This document shows, in pieces, positions 1 to 6,614 of a stretch of 8,773 nt of DNA. The first letter of the stretch is position 1; every line of letters begins with the position of its first letter. The translations under genes were made by a program, and so were the position numbers. The notes below the pieces were generated by a model. The model was not told the origin of the DNA, ran no database searches, and saw nothing but the letters and a program-made list of their open reading frames with translations. Source of the DNA: an uncultured Bacteroidales bacterium (GTDB lineage: Bacteria; Bacteroidota; Bacteroidia; Bacteroidales; Paludibacteraceae); contig CAMOHN010000039.1 of NCBI GenBank assembly GCA_946615455.1, positions 1-8,773 of the forward strand, in the 5' to 3' direction.

Positions 1-362
1 TGCATCACGAGACCCGCAAGATCATGCACAGGGACTTGTCGGTCAGGGCTACCTGGGTGCGTGTGCCGTCGCTGCGTTGCCACTCCGAGGCGGTGTGGGT
101 AGAGACGGCCGAACCGCTGTCCATAGAGCAAGTCCGGCATGCATTGCAGACTATGCCGGGTTGTTGTGTGATGGATGACCCGCAGCAGAATAACTATCCT
201 ATGCCCCTCTTTTTGAGTGGGAAAGACGAGGTGTTTGTCGGTCGGTTGCGTCACGACCTGACCGACCCCAATGGACTGACTTTCTGGTGTGTGAGCGACC
301 AGATTCGCAAAGGCGCAGCCCTGAATGCCGTACAGATAGCCGAACTTCTTATTCACTCCTGA
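1..362 (+). CDS. asd: Aspartate-semialdehyde dehydrogenase, C-terminal part (5' truncated by window edge)
   Basis: This is the C-terminal ~120 residues of the NADPH-dependent enzyme that reduces aspartyl-4-phosphate to aspartate semialdehyde, the branch point to lysine/diaminopimelate, methionine and threonine in the cytosol. The reading frame is open from the window edge (HHETRKIMH...), so the Met codon at 24 is internal and not the start. Visible family landmarks are the substrate-binding Arg and catalytic His in RVPSLRCHSEAVW (equivalent to R267 and H274 of E. coli Asd by spacing), then DDPQQNNYPMP, VGRLRHDL and the terminal NGLTFWCVSDQIRKGAALNAVQIAE block. The active-site Cys lies upstream, outside the window. 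The stop is followed after 3 nt by the U32 gene, so the two are probably co-transcribed. Identification is from the conserved C-terminal motifs and is secure. Confidence 0.95.
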   Translation, partial: HHETRKIMHRDLSVRATWVRVPSLRCHSEAVWVETAEPLSIEQVRHALQTMPGCCVMDDPQQNNYPMPLFLSGKDEVFVGRLRHDLTDPNGLTFWCVSDQIRKGAALNAVQIAELLIHS

Positions 363-365
363 CCA

Positions 366-1625
366 ATGAACGGACCGATAGAGATAATGGCGCCTGTGGG
401 CAGTTTTGAGAGCCTGTCTGCAGCATTGCAAGCCGGTGCCGACAGTGTGTATTTCGGTATCGAGCATTTGAACATGCGTTCGCGTTCGTCTGCCAATTTC
501 ACCACCGATGACCTGCATGCTATTGTCCGTCGATGCCAAGAAGCAGGCGTGAAGACCTATTTGACGCTCAATACGGTCATGTACCCCGAAGACCTGCCGT
601 TGATGCGTACCATCGTGGACCATGCCAAGCAGGCGGGGGTGAGTGCTATCATTGCCAGCGACATAGCCGCCATGCAGTATGCCAACAGCCAAAACGTTGA
701 GGTACACCTTTCCACCCAATTGAACATAGCTAACACCGAAGCCCTGCGTTTCTATGCTCAGTTTGCCGATGTGGTTGTTTTGGCACGCGAACTGAACATG
801 GAGCAGGTGGCAAGCATCTATAGAGACATACATGAGCAGCATATTGTCGGCAGACACGGCCAGCCTGTCCGTATTGAGATGTTCTGTCACGGAGCCCTTT
901 GCATGGCAGTCAGCGGCAAGTGTTACTTGAGCCTGAACAACCTCGGTTATAGTGCCAATCGCGGTGCATGCATGCAAGTGTGCCGACGAGGGTATATTGT
1001 CAAGGACAAAGAGTCCGACCTCGAACTGGAGGTGGACAATCAGTATATCATGTCACCCAAAGACCTGAAAACCATTCATTTTCTGAACAAGATGCTGGAT
1101 GCCGGTGTCAGGGTGTTGAAGATTGAAGGTCGTGCACGCGGAGCGGAGTATGTCTCAACCGTTGTGAGTTGCTACAAAGAAGCTGTGGCAACATGGCAGG
1201 CGGGAGAGTATGAGCAAGAGTCTATCACCGATCGCATTGCCCAATGGGATGAGCGCTTGAGCCGGGTGTTCAATCGCGGTTTTTGGGATGGCTATTATCA
1301 AGGTCAGCGTCTGGGCGAATGGACCCATGCCTACGGCTCACAAGCCACACGGCACAAGGTGTTTGTGGGCAAATGCACCAATTTCTTCAAGCAAATCAGT
1401 GTAGCCGAGTTCTTTGTTGAAGCGGTCGAGACCTTGCACGAAGGGGACGAGTTGCTCATCACGGGCGAAACAACCGGTGCCTACGAATTGATCGGCAATG
1501 ACTTGCGTGATGCGCATGGCAAAAAGCAAGCGGCCATTCACAAAGGGCAAGTCTTTTCCGTTAAGACCGACCGACCCGTTCATCGCGGCGACCGCTTGTT
1601 CATCATGCAAGCAGCTGACAAATAA
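366..1625 (+). CDS. U32-family protein (TrhP/RlhA-like, predicted [4Fe-4S] RNA-hydroxylation factor)
   Basis: A 419-residue protein of the family historically called peptidase U32. The N-terminal half has the TIM-barrel start EIMAPVGSFESLSAALQAGADSVYFG. Residues 171-189 (E-MF-CHGALC-MAVSGKC-YLS) match the family signature exactly, and NRGACMQVCRR (198-208) and KIEGRAR (252-258) follow. Cysteines 179, 186, 202 and 206 are candidate ligands for the Fe-S cluster known in E. coli relatives. Residues ~330-419 look like the family's small beta-rich C-terminal domain. In E. coli the relatives TrhP and RlhA use prephenate to hydroxylate tRNA U34 and 23S rRNA C2501; others (UbiU/V) act in ubiquinone synthesis. 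Length and the C-terminal domain favour the TrhP-like branch, but the substrate is inferred. True protease activity is doubtful. It starts 3 nt after asd, with no Shine-Dalgarno. Confidence 0.9.
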   Translation: MNGPIEIMAPVGSFESLSAALQAGADSVYFGIEHLNMRSRSSANFTTDDLHAIVRRCQEAGVKTYLTLNTVMYPEDLPLMRTIVDHAKQAGVSAIIASDIAAMQYANSQNVEVHLSTQLNIANTEALRFYAQFADVVVLARELNMEQVASIYRDIHEQHIVGRHGQPVRIEMFCHGALCMAVSGKCYLSLNNLGYSANRGACMQVCRRGYIVKDKESDLELEVDNQYIMSPKDLKTIHFLNKMLDAGVRVLKIEGRARGAEYVSTVVSCYKEAVATWQAGEYEQESITDRIAQWDERLSRVFNRGFWDGYYQGQRLGEWTHAYGSQATRHKVFVGKCTNFFKQISVAEFFVEAVETLHEGDELLITGETTGAYELIGNDLRDAHGKKQAAIHKGQVFSVKTDRPVHRGDRLFIMQAADK

Positions 1626-1633
1626 ACAGACTA

Positions 1634-1681
1634 TGTGGTGGTGCTGACACTTAAGTGAAGTCGGCAGTCATCCACACCACA
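1634..1681 (+). terminator. Imperfect inverted repeat after the asd-U32 unit, probable terminator
   Basis: Nine nt past the U32 stop, TGTGGTG (1634-1640) pairs perfectly with CACCACA (1675-1681), and inside it GCTGAC (1643-1648) pairs with GTCGGC (1660-1665) with one G-U. The loop holds the palindrome ACTTAAGT. The 3' side carries 9 unpaired nt between the two stems, so it is a two-part stem. Only a weak T-rich stretch (ATTTTATT, 1693-1700) follows, so intrinsic termination is plausible rather than certain. It separates the asd unit from the envelope-gene unit. Confidence 0.55.
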
Positions 1682-1700
1682 CGATTCAACCCATTTTATT

Positions 1701-1720
1701 CATCCCTTCGGCGAAGGATG
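1701..1720 (+). other. Small hairpin in the leader of the beta-barrel gene
   Basis: CATCC(C)TT pairs with AAGGATG around a CGGCG loop, giving a 7-bp stem with one bulged C, about 48 nt before the ATG of the outer-membrane protein gene. It could be a leader structure of that mRNA or a second element of the upstream terminator. No TAnnTTTG promoter motif is visible between 1626 and 1767, so where transcription of the envelope genes begins is not clear from sequence. Confidence 0.3.
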
Positions 1721-1767
1721 TAAGCCGAAAAAAGAAGTTGCGCCCGACACGAACAAGGGTAACAAAC

Positions 1768-2544
1768 ATGAAGAAAACATTCATCCTTTTGGCAGCGATG
1801 TGTGTGTCGCTTGCCACATTTGCAGACCTCTCGACAGGTGAACCTCACGCCAATGTCATTCCCCGTACAGGTAACCGTCCCGTAGAGGGCGACTGGGGTA
1901 TGTATCTGGGCGCATCTGTAACCCAAATCATGGACATGATTCAGTACAACAATTCGTATAATGGTAAGGATAAAGGTCAGGTCTATTGGGCATTGCCTAT
2001 GATCAACCTTAAGTACTACTTCACCGACCGCGTTGAAGGTCGTATGGGATTTCAGTTTGCCGCCTATGGTGAGCAGGACAAACTGGCCAATGGTTCCAAC
2101 AAAGTTGTTGCGTCGGACCGTGTTCACTATACGCGTTTTCTGCCCGGTATAGCCTACCACTTCAGCATGAACAACCCCATTGATGTCTATCTGGGTGCAC
2201 AGATTCCCGTAGGCTTCAATGTGAACGACAATATGCAGAAAGCGGACAAGAACAACTGGACAACCACCCGCAACAATATGTTTGTCATTGGTGCCGGTGT
2301 GTTCTTGGGAATGCAGTTCTTTGTAGCTGACCTGCCTTTTGCTATCGGTATAGAGGGCGGCTATTCGGGACAGGCTCATTTCACGGCAGGTGGCCGCACC
2401 ACTACGGTGACGAATGGTAACAAACAGACCAGTGTGACTGTCGCCGGAAAAACGGTTACCGGTACCAATGTAGGCGGTCATCACATCGATGCCAACTGGG
2501 GAGCCGATGCAGGCATCACCTTCACCTATTTCTTCCGTAACTAA
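1768..2544 (+). CDS. Predicted outer-membrane beta-barrel protein
   Basis: A 258-residue secreted protein. I chose the ATG at 1768 because the sequence from there is a classic signal peptide (MKK, hydrophobic core, ATFA|DLS, cleavage after residue 19), and an AAGGG lies 8 nt upstream. An in-frame TTG at 1738 would place 10 charged residues before it. The mature ~239 residues show alternating aromatic/hydrophobic strands typical of small Bacteroidetes porin-like barrels: GDWGMYLGASVTQ (41-53), INLKYYFTDRVEGRMGFQFAAYG (79-101), FLPGIAYHF (124-132), DVYLGAQIPVGFNV (139-152), MFVIGAGVFLGMQFF (171-185), PFAIGIEGGYSG (190-201) and the terminal GADAGITFTYFF. A Thr/Gly-rich stretch (about 208-236) is probably an exposed loop. 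I do not recognise a specific family or ligand. It leads a set with two lipoproteins and a thioesterase. Confidence 0.82.
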   Translation: MKKTFILLAAMCVSLATFADLSTGEPHANVIPRTGNRPVEGDWGMYLGASVTQIMDMIQYNNSYNGKDKGQVYWALPMINLKYYFTDRVEGRMGFQFAAYGEQDKLANGSNKVVASDRVHYTRFLPGIAYHFSMNNPIDVYLGAQIPVGFNVNDNMQKADKNNWTTTRNNMFVIGAGVFLGMQFFVADLPFAIGIEGGYSGQAHFTAGGRTTTVTNGNKQTSVTVAGKTVTGTNVGGHHIDANWGADAGITFTYFFRN

Positions 2545-2585
2545 TCCGCCCGATGTTTAACCCTAAACACAAAGCAGAACAAACT

Positions 2586-3218
2586 ATGAAACGTACACTA
2601 TATGCATGGTTGCTTGCTTTGCCGTTGCTGATTCTGTCCTCGTGCGTCAGCCAGCAAAACATCAACAAAAACTACGGTTCGTTCCGTCCGGATCAGATCC
2701 GTCTGGAAATGTCTATGGCCGACTATAACTACTTGGGCGATGTGACGGTCGAAGTGGAATATAAGACCTATTTGGGCATTTTCCACAAACTCCTCACGGT
2801 CAATGGTGAGCCTTATAATCCGCGTTTTGTGACCAAAACCAACATCCGCATGAACCAAAGAGTCAGCCTTGGGAAAATGAAGAAAGCACTTTACAAAGTG
2901 ACCGACCTCTACCCCAATGCCGACTTCATCCTTCCCGTCAGTGAGCAGGAAATAATAGAACACATGCCCATGGGACGCATCAAAAAGCGTACCATGACCT
3001 TCAAAGTGTTCGCCATCGCCAATGTAGCCGAAAAAGCTCGTCAGGAGCAGTTGGAAACCCAAAACCAACAGTTGCAGCGGCAGGCCACCACTTTGCAAGC
3101 GCAAATGCAGATCCTGCAACAACAGCTTACGCAAACCGAACAGCAACTTGAATCGGCTCTCCGTCAGGCAGCAGCTAACGATGCTGATCGCAATCGTTCG
3201 ACCAACAGAAGACGATGA
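2586..3218 (+). CDS. Predicted lipoprotein with C-terminal Gln-rich coiled coil
   Basis: A 210-residue predicted lipoprotein. The ATG at 2586 gives MKRT, a hydrophobic stretch and the lipobox LSSC with Cys20 as the lipidated residue; the in-frame ATG at 2553 would add 11 polar residues ahead of the signal peptide and is disfavoured. Residues 30-145 form a compact predicted alpha/beta domain (LGDVTVEVEYKTYLGIF, MKKALYKVTDLYPNADFILPVSEQ, RTMTFKVFAIANV). This layout recalls small Bacteroidetes lipoproteins in which a helix ending in 'NAD' precedes a strand, but I cannot name a family. Residues ~147-196 are a Gln-rich heptad-like coiled coil (QLETQNQQLQRQ, QMQILQQQLTQTEQQL), and the tail is basic (RNRSTNRRR). 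The gene follows the barrel gene after 41 nt and overlaps the next gene by 4 nt. The coiled coil suggests oligomerisation or a periplasmic partner; function unknown. Confidence 0.8.
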   Translation: MKRTLYAWLLALPLLILSSCVSQQNINKNYGSFRPDQIRLEMSMADYNYLGDVTVEVEYKTYLGIFHKLLTVNGEPYNPRFVTKTNIRMNQRVSLGKMKKALYKVTDLYPNADFILPVSEQEIIEHMPMGRIKKRTMTFKVFAIANVAEKARQEQLETQNQQLQRQATTLQAQMQILQQQLTQTEQQLESALRQAAANDADRNRSTNRRR

Positions 3219-4030
3219 AAAAAGCGGCTCTTTTTCTGCTCTGCGCCGTGTTGTTGGCTTGTGAAAAGCAGTCCGAGCTGACCATGTCCTTACAGAGTAT
3301 GGACTACGAACAGATGCAGCCCACCGTTCAGGCGGGCAGCATCGTTCGATTGGCTGTCCGTTCACAGTCGCAGTCGTCCACAGTGAGGCACATCACCCTC
3401 TCGCTTTATGACGACCAGTACCACAATCGGATGGCTCTGGACACGGTTTTTGCAGACCCCATGAAGACAGTGGACTTTGTCTATCCGCTCACCGTTCCGG
3501 CAGGCTATACGGACACCATGTTTCTCAATGTCACTGCCACAGCCTATGCTAACAACGGGGAAACCATGTCCTACTTGTTGCGGCTCTATGTCATTCCTGA
3601 CGTGCAGCCCTTGCGTTCGTTGGACAACCTGACTCTCTATTCCGCTGCTTCGGGCAACAAATGCGGGTTCTCCATGGTGACGCTCAATACGGTCTTCTAT
3701 GATGGCGAAAAGACCGATACGCTGGCTTTCTATGACCAATCTGCCGACGACGAGACTCTCTCTCGGACATGGTATTCGGACAAAGGGTTGTATTTTGCCC
3801 GATTCGGAAGTTTCCGCTTTGCTGACGCTTCGGAAAAAGACCTGCAAGAAGCCTATCGCAACGCTTCACACGACACTGCGGTGCAGAACCTTCAAAACGA
3901 TGACATACTGCTCATCGGTACTGCCAACAGAGCACTCGCAGCGGTCAAGATCCTGCTCATTGTTGATGAAAACGGCGTAGCCGACGACCGCTATGTGTTC
4001 AGCATGAAGACATTGCTACCTCAACCATAG
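3215..4030 (+). CDS. Predicted lipoprotein of unknown function
   Basis: A 271-residue protein with a short lipoprotein signal peptide: MKK, hydrophobic AALFLLCAV, lipobox LLAC with Cys16, then EKQSE. The start codon overlaps the stop of the previous lipoprotein gene (ATGA), indicating translational coupling. Residues ~20-130 are rich in beta-strand patterns (IVRLAVRSQSQSS, HITLSLYDDQ, DTMFLNVTATAYANNG, MSYLLRLYVIP) and resemble an Ig-like or other beta-sandwich fold. Residues ~140-271 form a second region (FSMVTLNTVFYDGEKTDTLAFYDQS through TANRALAAVKILLIVDENG to the end). No catalytic motif is evident and I do not recognise the family. Anchorage in the outer-membrane inner leaflet or at the surface is inferred from the lipobox and the barrel-gene context. 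Confidence 0.8.
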   Translation: MKKAALFLLCAVLLACEKQSELTMSLQSMDYEQMQPTVQAGSIVRLAVRSQSQSSTVRHITLSLYDDQYHNRMALDTVFADPMKTVDFVYPLTVPAGYTDTMFLNVTATAYANNGETMSYLLRLYVIPDVQPLRSLDNLTLYSAASGNKCGFSMVTLNTVFYDGEKTDTLAFYDQSADDETLSRTWYSDKGLYFARFGSFRFADASEKDLQEAYRNASHDTAVQNLQNDDILLIGTANRALAAVKILLIVDENGVADDRYVFSMKTLLPQP

Positions 4031-4042
4031 AATCGATTTGAA

Positions 4043-4585
4043 ATGAAAGAACTGCTCAATCCATGGTCTGAGCTGGAAGCCTATCGCTGCTTCGGTTGCT
4101 GTCCGACCAATCCGTTAGGGTGTCAAATGACTTTTTACGAAGACGGAGACGACATCGTGTCCGTGTGGAAGCCCACCCGCAACCACCAGTCGTGGATTAA
4201 CACGCTGCACGGCGGTATGCAAGCCACTCTGTTGGACGAGGTGTGCGGCTGGGTGGTGTTCCGCAAGTTGGATACAGCCGGCGTGACAGCTCGCATGGAA
4301 ATACGCTATCGGCACCCTGTTTCGACCTTGCACCCGTATTTAGTCATGCGTGGGCGCATCGAGCAGATGAAGCGCAATGTGGCACTGGTACATGGTGAGA
4401 TTATTGACGCAGAGGGAACTGTGTGTGTGGAATGTACATGCACCTATTTCACTTTCCCGCATGACAAAGCGGTCAATGAGATGCAGTTCCGTTCGACACA
4501 ACCCATAGGTGAAGACCTGACGCTGGAGCAGGTGATAGCCCGCACCAAAACGCCTACACCTCCTTCGCTTGCCAAACGGTGGTAA
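4043..4585 (+). CDS. PaaI-type hotdog-fold thioesterase
   Basis: A 180-residue cytoplasmic protein of the hotdog thioesterase superfamily, which hydrolyses acyl-CoA or acyl-ACP thioesters. Residues 56-66 carry the PaaI-type motif HGGMQATLLDE, with the catalytic acid expected near D65. The following helix and strands (MEIRYRHPVSTLHPYLVMRGRIEQMKRNVALVHGEIID, CVECTCTYFTF) fit the hotdog beta-sheet. An N-terminal Cys-rich segment YRCFGCCPTNPLGC (14-27) resembles the C-x-x-C...NP motif of one PaaI subgroup; with four closely spaced Cys it is more Cys-rich than usual. A tail of ~30 residues follows the fold. It starts 12 nt after the second lipoprotein gene, so it is probably in the same transcript, though a functional link to the envelope proteins is not evident. 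The substrate cannot be told from sequence. Confidence 0.85.
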   Translation: MKELLNPWSELEAYRCFGCCPTNPLGCQMTFYEDGDDIVSVWKPTRNHQSWINTLHGGMQATLLDEVCGWVVFRKLDTAGVTARMEIRYRHPVSTLHPYLVMRGRIEQMKRNVALVHGEIIDAEGTVCVECTCTYFTFPHDKAVNEMQFRSTQPIGEDLTLEQVIARTKTPTPPSLAKRW

Positions 4586-4610
4586 GTCCTAACAGGAGTT
4601 CCGAAGCAAC

Positions 4611-5390
4611 TCAATACATCATCCCCTCAATGCGGTTGACTACGCGTTTGGGAAGGATCCGATCTAAAAAGCAGAAGATACGGTATAAGAATCCCCCAAC
4701 ATAGAATGGTGCGGGGGATTTTTTGTGAGCCATGCGCCACAGTAGGCGTGCCATTTTTTCGGGTTTCATGCCGCCTTGTTCGTCTTTCTCCATCGCTTCA
4801 ATGGCTTTGTGTGCCCGCTCATAGACGGCATAGCCTTGTTCGTCCTTATTGCGAGCCCCCGTAAAACCGGTTGCCACATCGCCAGGCAATAGACACGAGA
4901 CGCGGATACCAAAGGGGCGCACCTCGTTCTGCAATGCCAGAGCCAGAGCATTCAAGGCGGCTTTTGTGGCACTGTAAAAACTCTGATAAGGCACACTCAA
5001 CACCCCCGCCACACTGCTGGTGAACAGGATGCAACTGTCTCGTTGTTGGCGTAGTACGGGCAGTACGGCTTGCACAAAATAGACAGCACCGAAGAAATTG
5101 ACATCCATCTGCCGGTGCATGGCTTCTTCGCCGGTGAACTCCACCGGTCCGCTGATGCCCATGCCGGCATTGCTCAATGCCACATCTATGCGGTCTGTCT
5201 GTTGCATGACTTGTTCAATGGCGGCAAAGACGGCTTGACGCGAGGTCACATCGCACGCGATATGCACGATGCCTTGTTGGTTGGTGCCGCTGCGGCTGAG
5301 CTCAAACACCTGCCAGCCGCGCGAAGCGAATAGACGAGCCGTGGCTTGTCCTATTCCGCCGGAACCGCCTGTGAGCACGAGTGTGGGCAT
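4611..5390 (-). CDS. Short-chain dehydrogenase/reductase (candidate 3-ketosphinganine reductase)
   Basis: A 259-residue classical SDR oxidoreductase. The Rossmann motif TGGSGGIG is at 7-14, SNAG at 73-76, and the catalytic residues are N98, S126 (SSVAG), Y139 and K143 (YSATK, spacing Y-x3-K). PG then follows at 169-170. Basic residue R33 after the second strand suggests NADP(H) preference (inference). The C-terminal tail (FLYRIFCFLDRILPKRVVNRIEG) is hydrophobic with basic residues and may associate with membrane. It lies 27 nt downstream of the serine palmitoyltransferase-like gene on the same strand. Reduction of the 3-ketosphinganine product is therefore a reasonable guess, but SDR substrates cannot be read from sequence, and in Bacteroides the equivalent reductase need not be adjacent to spt. 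General 3-oxoacyl or sugar reductases are alternatives. The stop is only 25 nt from the convergent thioesterase stop. Confidence 0.88.
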   Translation of the reverse strand: MPTLVLTGGSGGIGQATARLFASRGWQVFELSRSGTNQQGIVHIACDVTSRQAVFAAIEQVMQQTDRIDVALSNAGMGISGPVEFTGEEAMHRQMDVNFFGAVYFVQAVLPVLRQQRDSCILFTSSVAGVLSVPYQSFYSATKAALNALALALQNEVRPFGIRVSCLLPGDVATGFTGARNKDEQGYAVYERAHKAIEAMEKDEQGGMKPEKMARLLWRMAHKKSPAPFYVGGFLYRIFCFLDRILPKRVVNRIEGMMY

Positions 5391-5417
5391 GGGGGAGAAT
5401 GCTGTGCTAATAGGATT

Positions 5418-6605
5418 TTACTGTCCGTCAAAAGGCGAGCCTTGTCGGAGAACGCGGGCTATGATTTCGACCGCCTCGTCCAGCACCTCTTCGCTATGGG
5501 TTGCCATCAAGGTGGTGCGCAGCAAACACTCGCCTTCCACGCAGGCGGGCGCAATGACGGGATTGACATAAACTCCCTCTTCAAACAAACGCTTACCATA
5601 GAACAGCGTTGCCAGTGTATGGTAGGTGAAGATGGGCACAATCGGCGTGGGAGCTTCAATGATCTTGACCCCGGCTTTCAGCAGTGCCTGTTGGAAGTGG
5701 CGGGTGAGTTGCATGAGTCGTTCGGGACGGGTGGGGTCTTGCTCTAATTGTTCCAAAGCAGCCAAAGCGGTTGCTGTGGCAGATGGAGTGAGGCTGGCAG
5801 AGAAGATGAATGGCCGCGAAGTGTGCCGTACATAATCCGTCACGCGTTGGCTTGCCAGCATGCACCCGCCGATGCTGGCGAGCGACTTGGAGAAAGTGAG
5901 CATCGTGATATCCACGCGGTCGGTCAACCCGAAGTGTGCGGCCGTACCACGACCGCCTTCGCCCAATACACCGAAGCCATGGGCATCATCGACCATCACG
6001 CGGGCATTGTACTTGTCCGCCAAGTCACAAATGTCCGGCAGGCGGCAGATGTCACCGCGCATGGAGAACACACCGTCGGTAACTATGAGTTTGCCGGCTT
6101 CCGGCGGGATAGATTGCAAGCGGCGTTCCAAGTCCTCCATGTCGGAGTGACGATAGCGCACTTGTGTGGCATAACTAAGGCGGGTGGCATCGTAGATGGA
6201 TGCGTGGTTCTCACGGTCGTTGAGGATATAGTCATCTTTTCCGCAGATGGAGGATATGATGGCGAGATTGGTTTGAAACCCGGTTGAGCAGATCATGGCC
6301 GCTTCGTAACCCGTGAAGCGGGCCAGTGTCTGTTCCAAGCGAAGGTGCATATCCAATGTCCCGTTCAAGAAACGACTACCACTTACCCCTGTGCCGTACT
6401 GCTCTAAAGCCGCTTTGCCGGCGGCGATGACCTGTTCGTCTTCTGTCAAACCAAGGTAGTTGTTGCTCCCTAACATGATACGCTTCTGCCCCTCCATTTC
6501 CACCACCGGAGCCTGACGGGACTCAAGGCAGTGGAAATATGGGTAGATGTGCTTGGCTCGGATCTCGTCCAGAAGGTTGATATGACATTTGTCGAACAGA
6601 TCCAT
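5418..6605 (-). CDS. spt: Alpha-oxoamine synthase, probable serine palmitoyltransferase
   Basis: A 395-residue PLP-dependent enzyme of the AONS/SPT/KBL family that condenses an acyl-CoA with an amino acid. Visible landmarks: GSNNYLGLT (46-54), GSRFLNGT (76-83), the PLP-stacking His in NHAS (H134), DGVFSMRGD (177-185), the cofactor-binding VDDAH (D206, H209), and TFSKSLASIGG with Schiff-base lysine K240 and T237. The carboxylate-binding Arg is probably R363 in LLRTTLMATH. The N-terminus (IYPYFHCLES, then VVEMEGQKRIMLGSN) matches my memory of Bacteroidales SPT proteins better than BioF or Kbl. No biotin or threonine-degradation genes are nearby. SPT makes 3-ketosphinganine from serine and palmitoyl-CoA, the first sphingolipid step. 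The gene follows mdh after 9 nt and precedes an SDR. AONS or glycine acetyltransferase is possible but less likely. Confidence 0.82.
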   Translation of the reverse strand: MDLFDKCHINLLDEIRAKHIYPYFHCLESRQAPVVEMEGQKRIMLGSNNYLGLTEDEQVIAAGKAALEQYGTGVSGSRFLNGTLDMHLRLEQTLARFTGYEAAMICSTGFQTNLAIISSICGKDDYILNDRENHASIYDATRLSYATQVRYRHSDMEDLERRLQSIPPEAGKLIVTDGVFSMRGDICRLPDICDLADKYNARVMVDDAHGFGVLGEGGRGTAAHFGLTDRVDITMLTFSKSLASIGGCMLASQRVTDYVRHTSRPFIFSASLTPSATATALAALEQLEQDPTRPERLMQLTRHFQQALLKAGVKIIEAPTPIVPIFTYHTLATLFYGKRLFEEGVYVNPVIAPACVEGECLLRTTLMATHSEEVLDEAVEIIARVLRQGSPFDGQ

Positions 6606-6614
6606 AGTCTTTTT

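Noticed and set aside
1696..2484. A 262-codon minus-strand open frame opposite the beta-barrel gene
   Set aside because: No start context or motif. The plus-strand frame has a clear signal peptide and barrel pattern, so this is a shadow.
2555..2568. GTTTA-ACCC-TAAAC inverted repeat between the barrel and lipoprotein genes
   Set aside because: Five A/T-rich base pairs in a 41-nt gap; too weak to call a terminator or processing site.
2553..2585. Upstream ATG extending the first lipoprotein by 11 residues
   Set aside because: It would place a polar stretch before the lipoprotein signal peptide; the ATG at 2586 gives a standard signal with lipobox.
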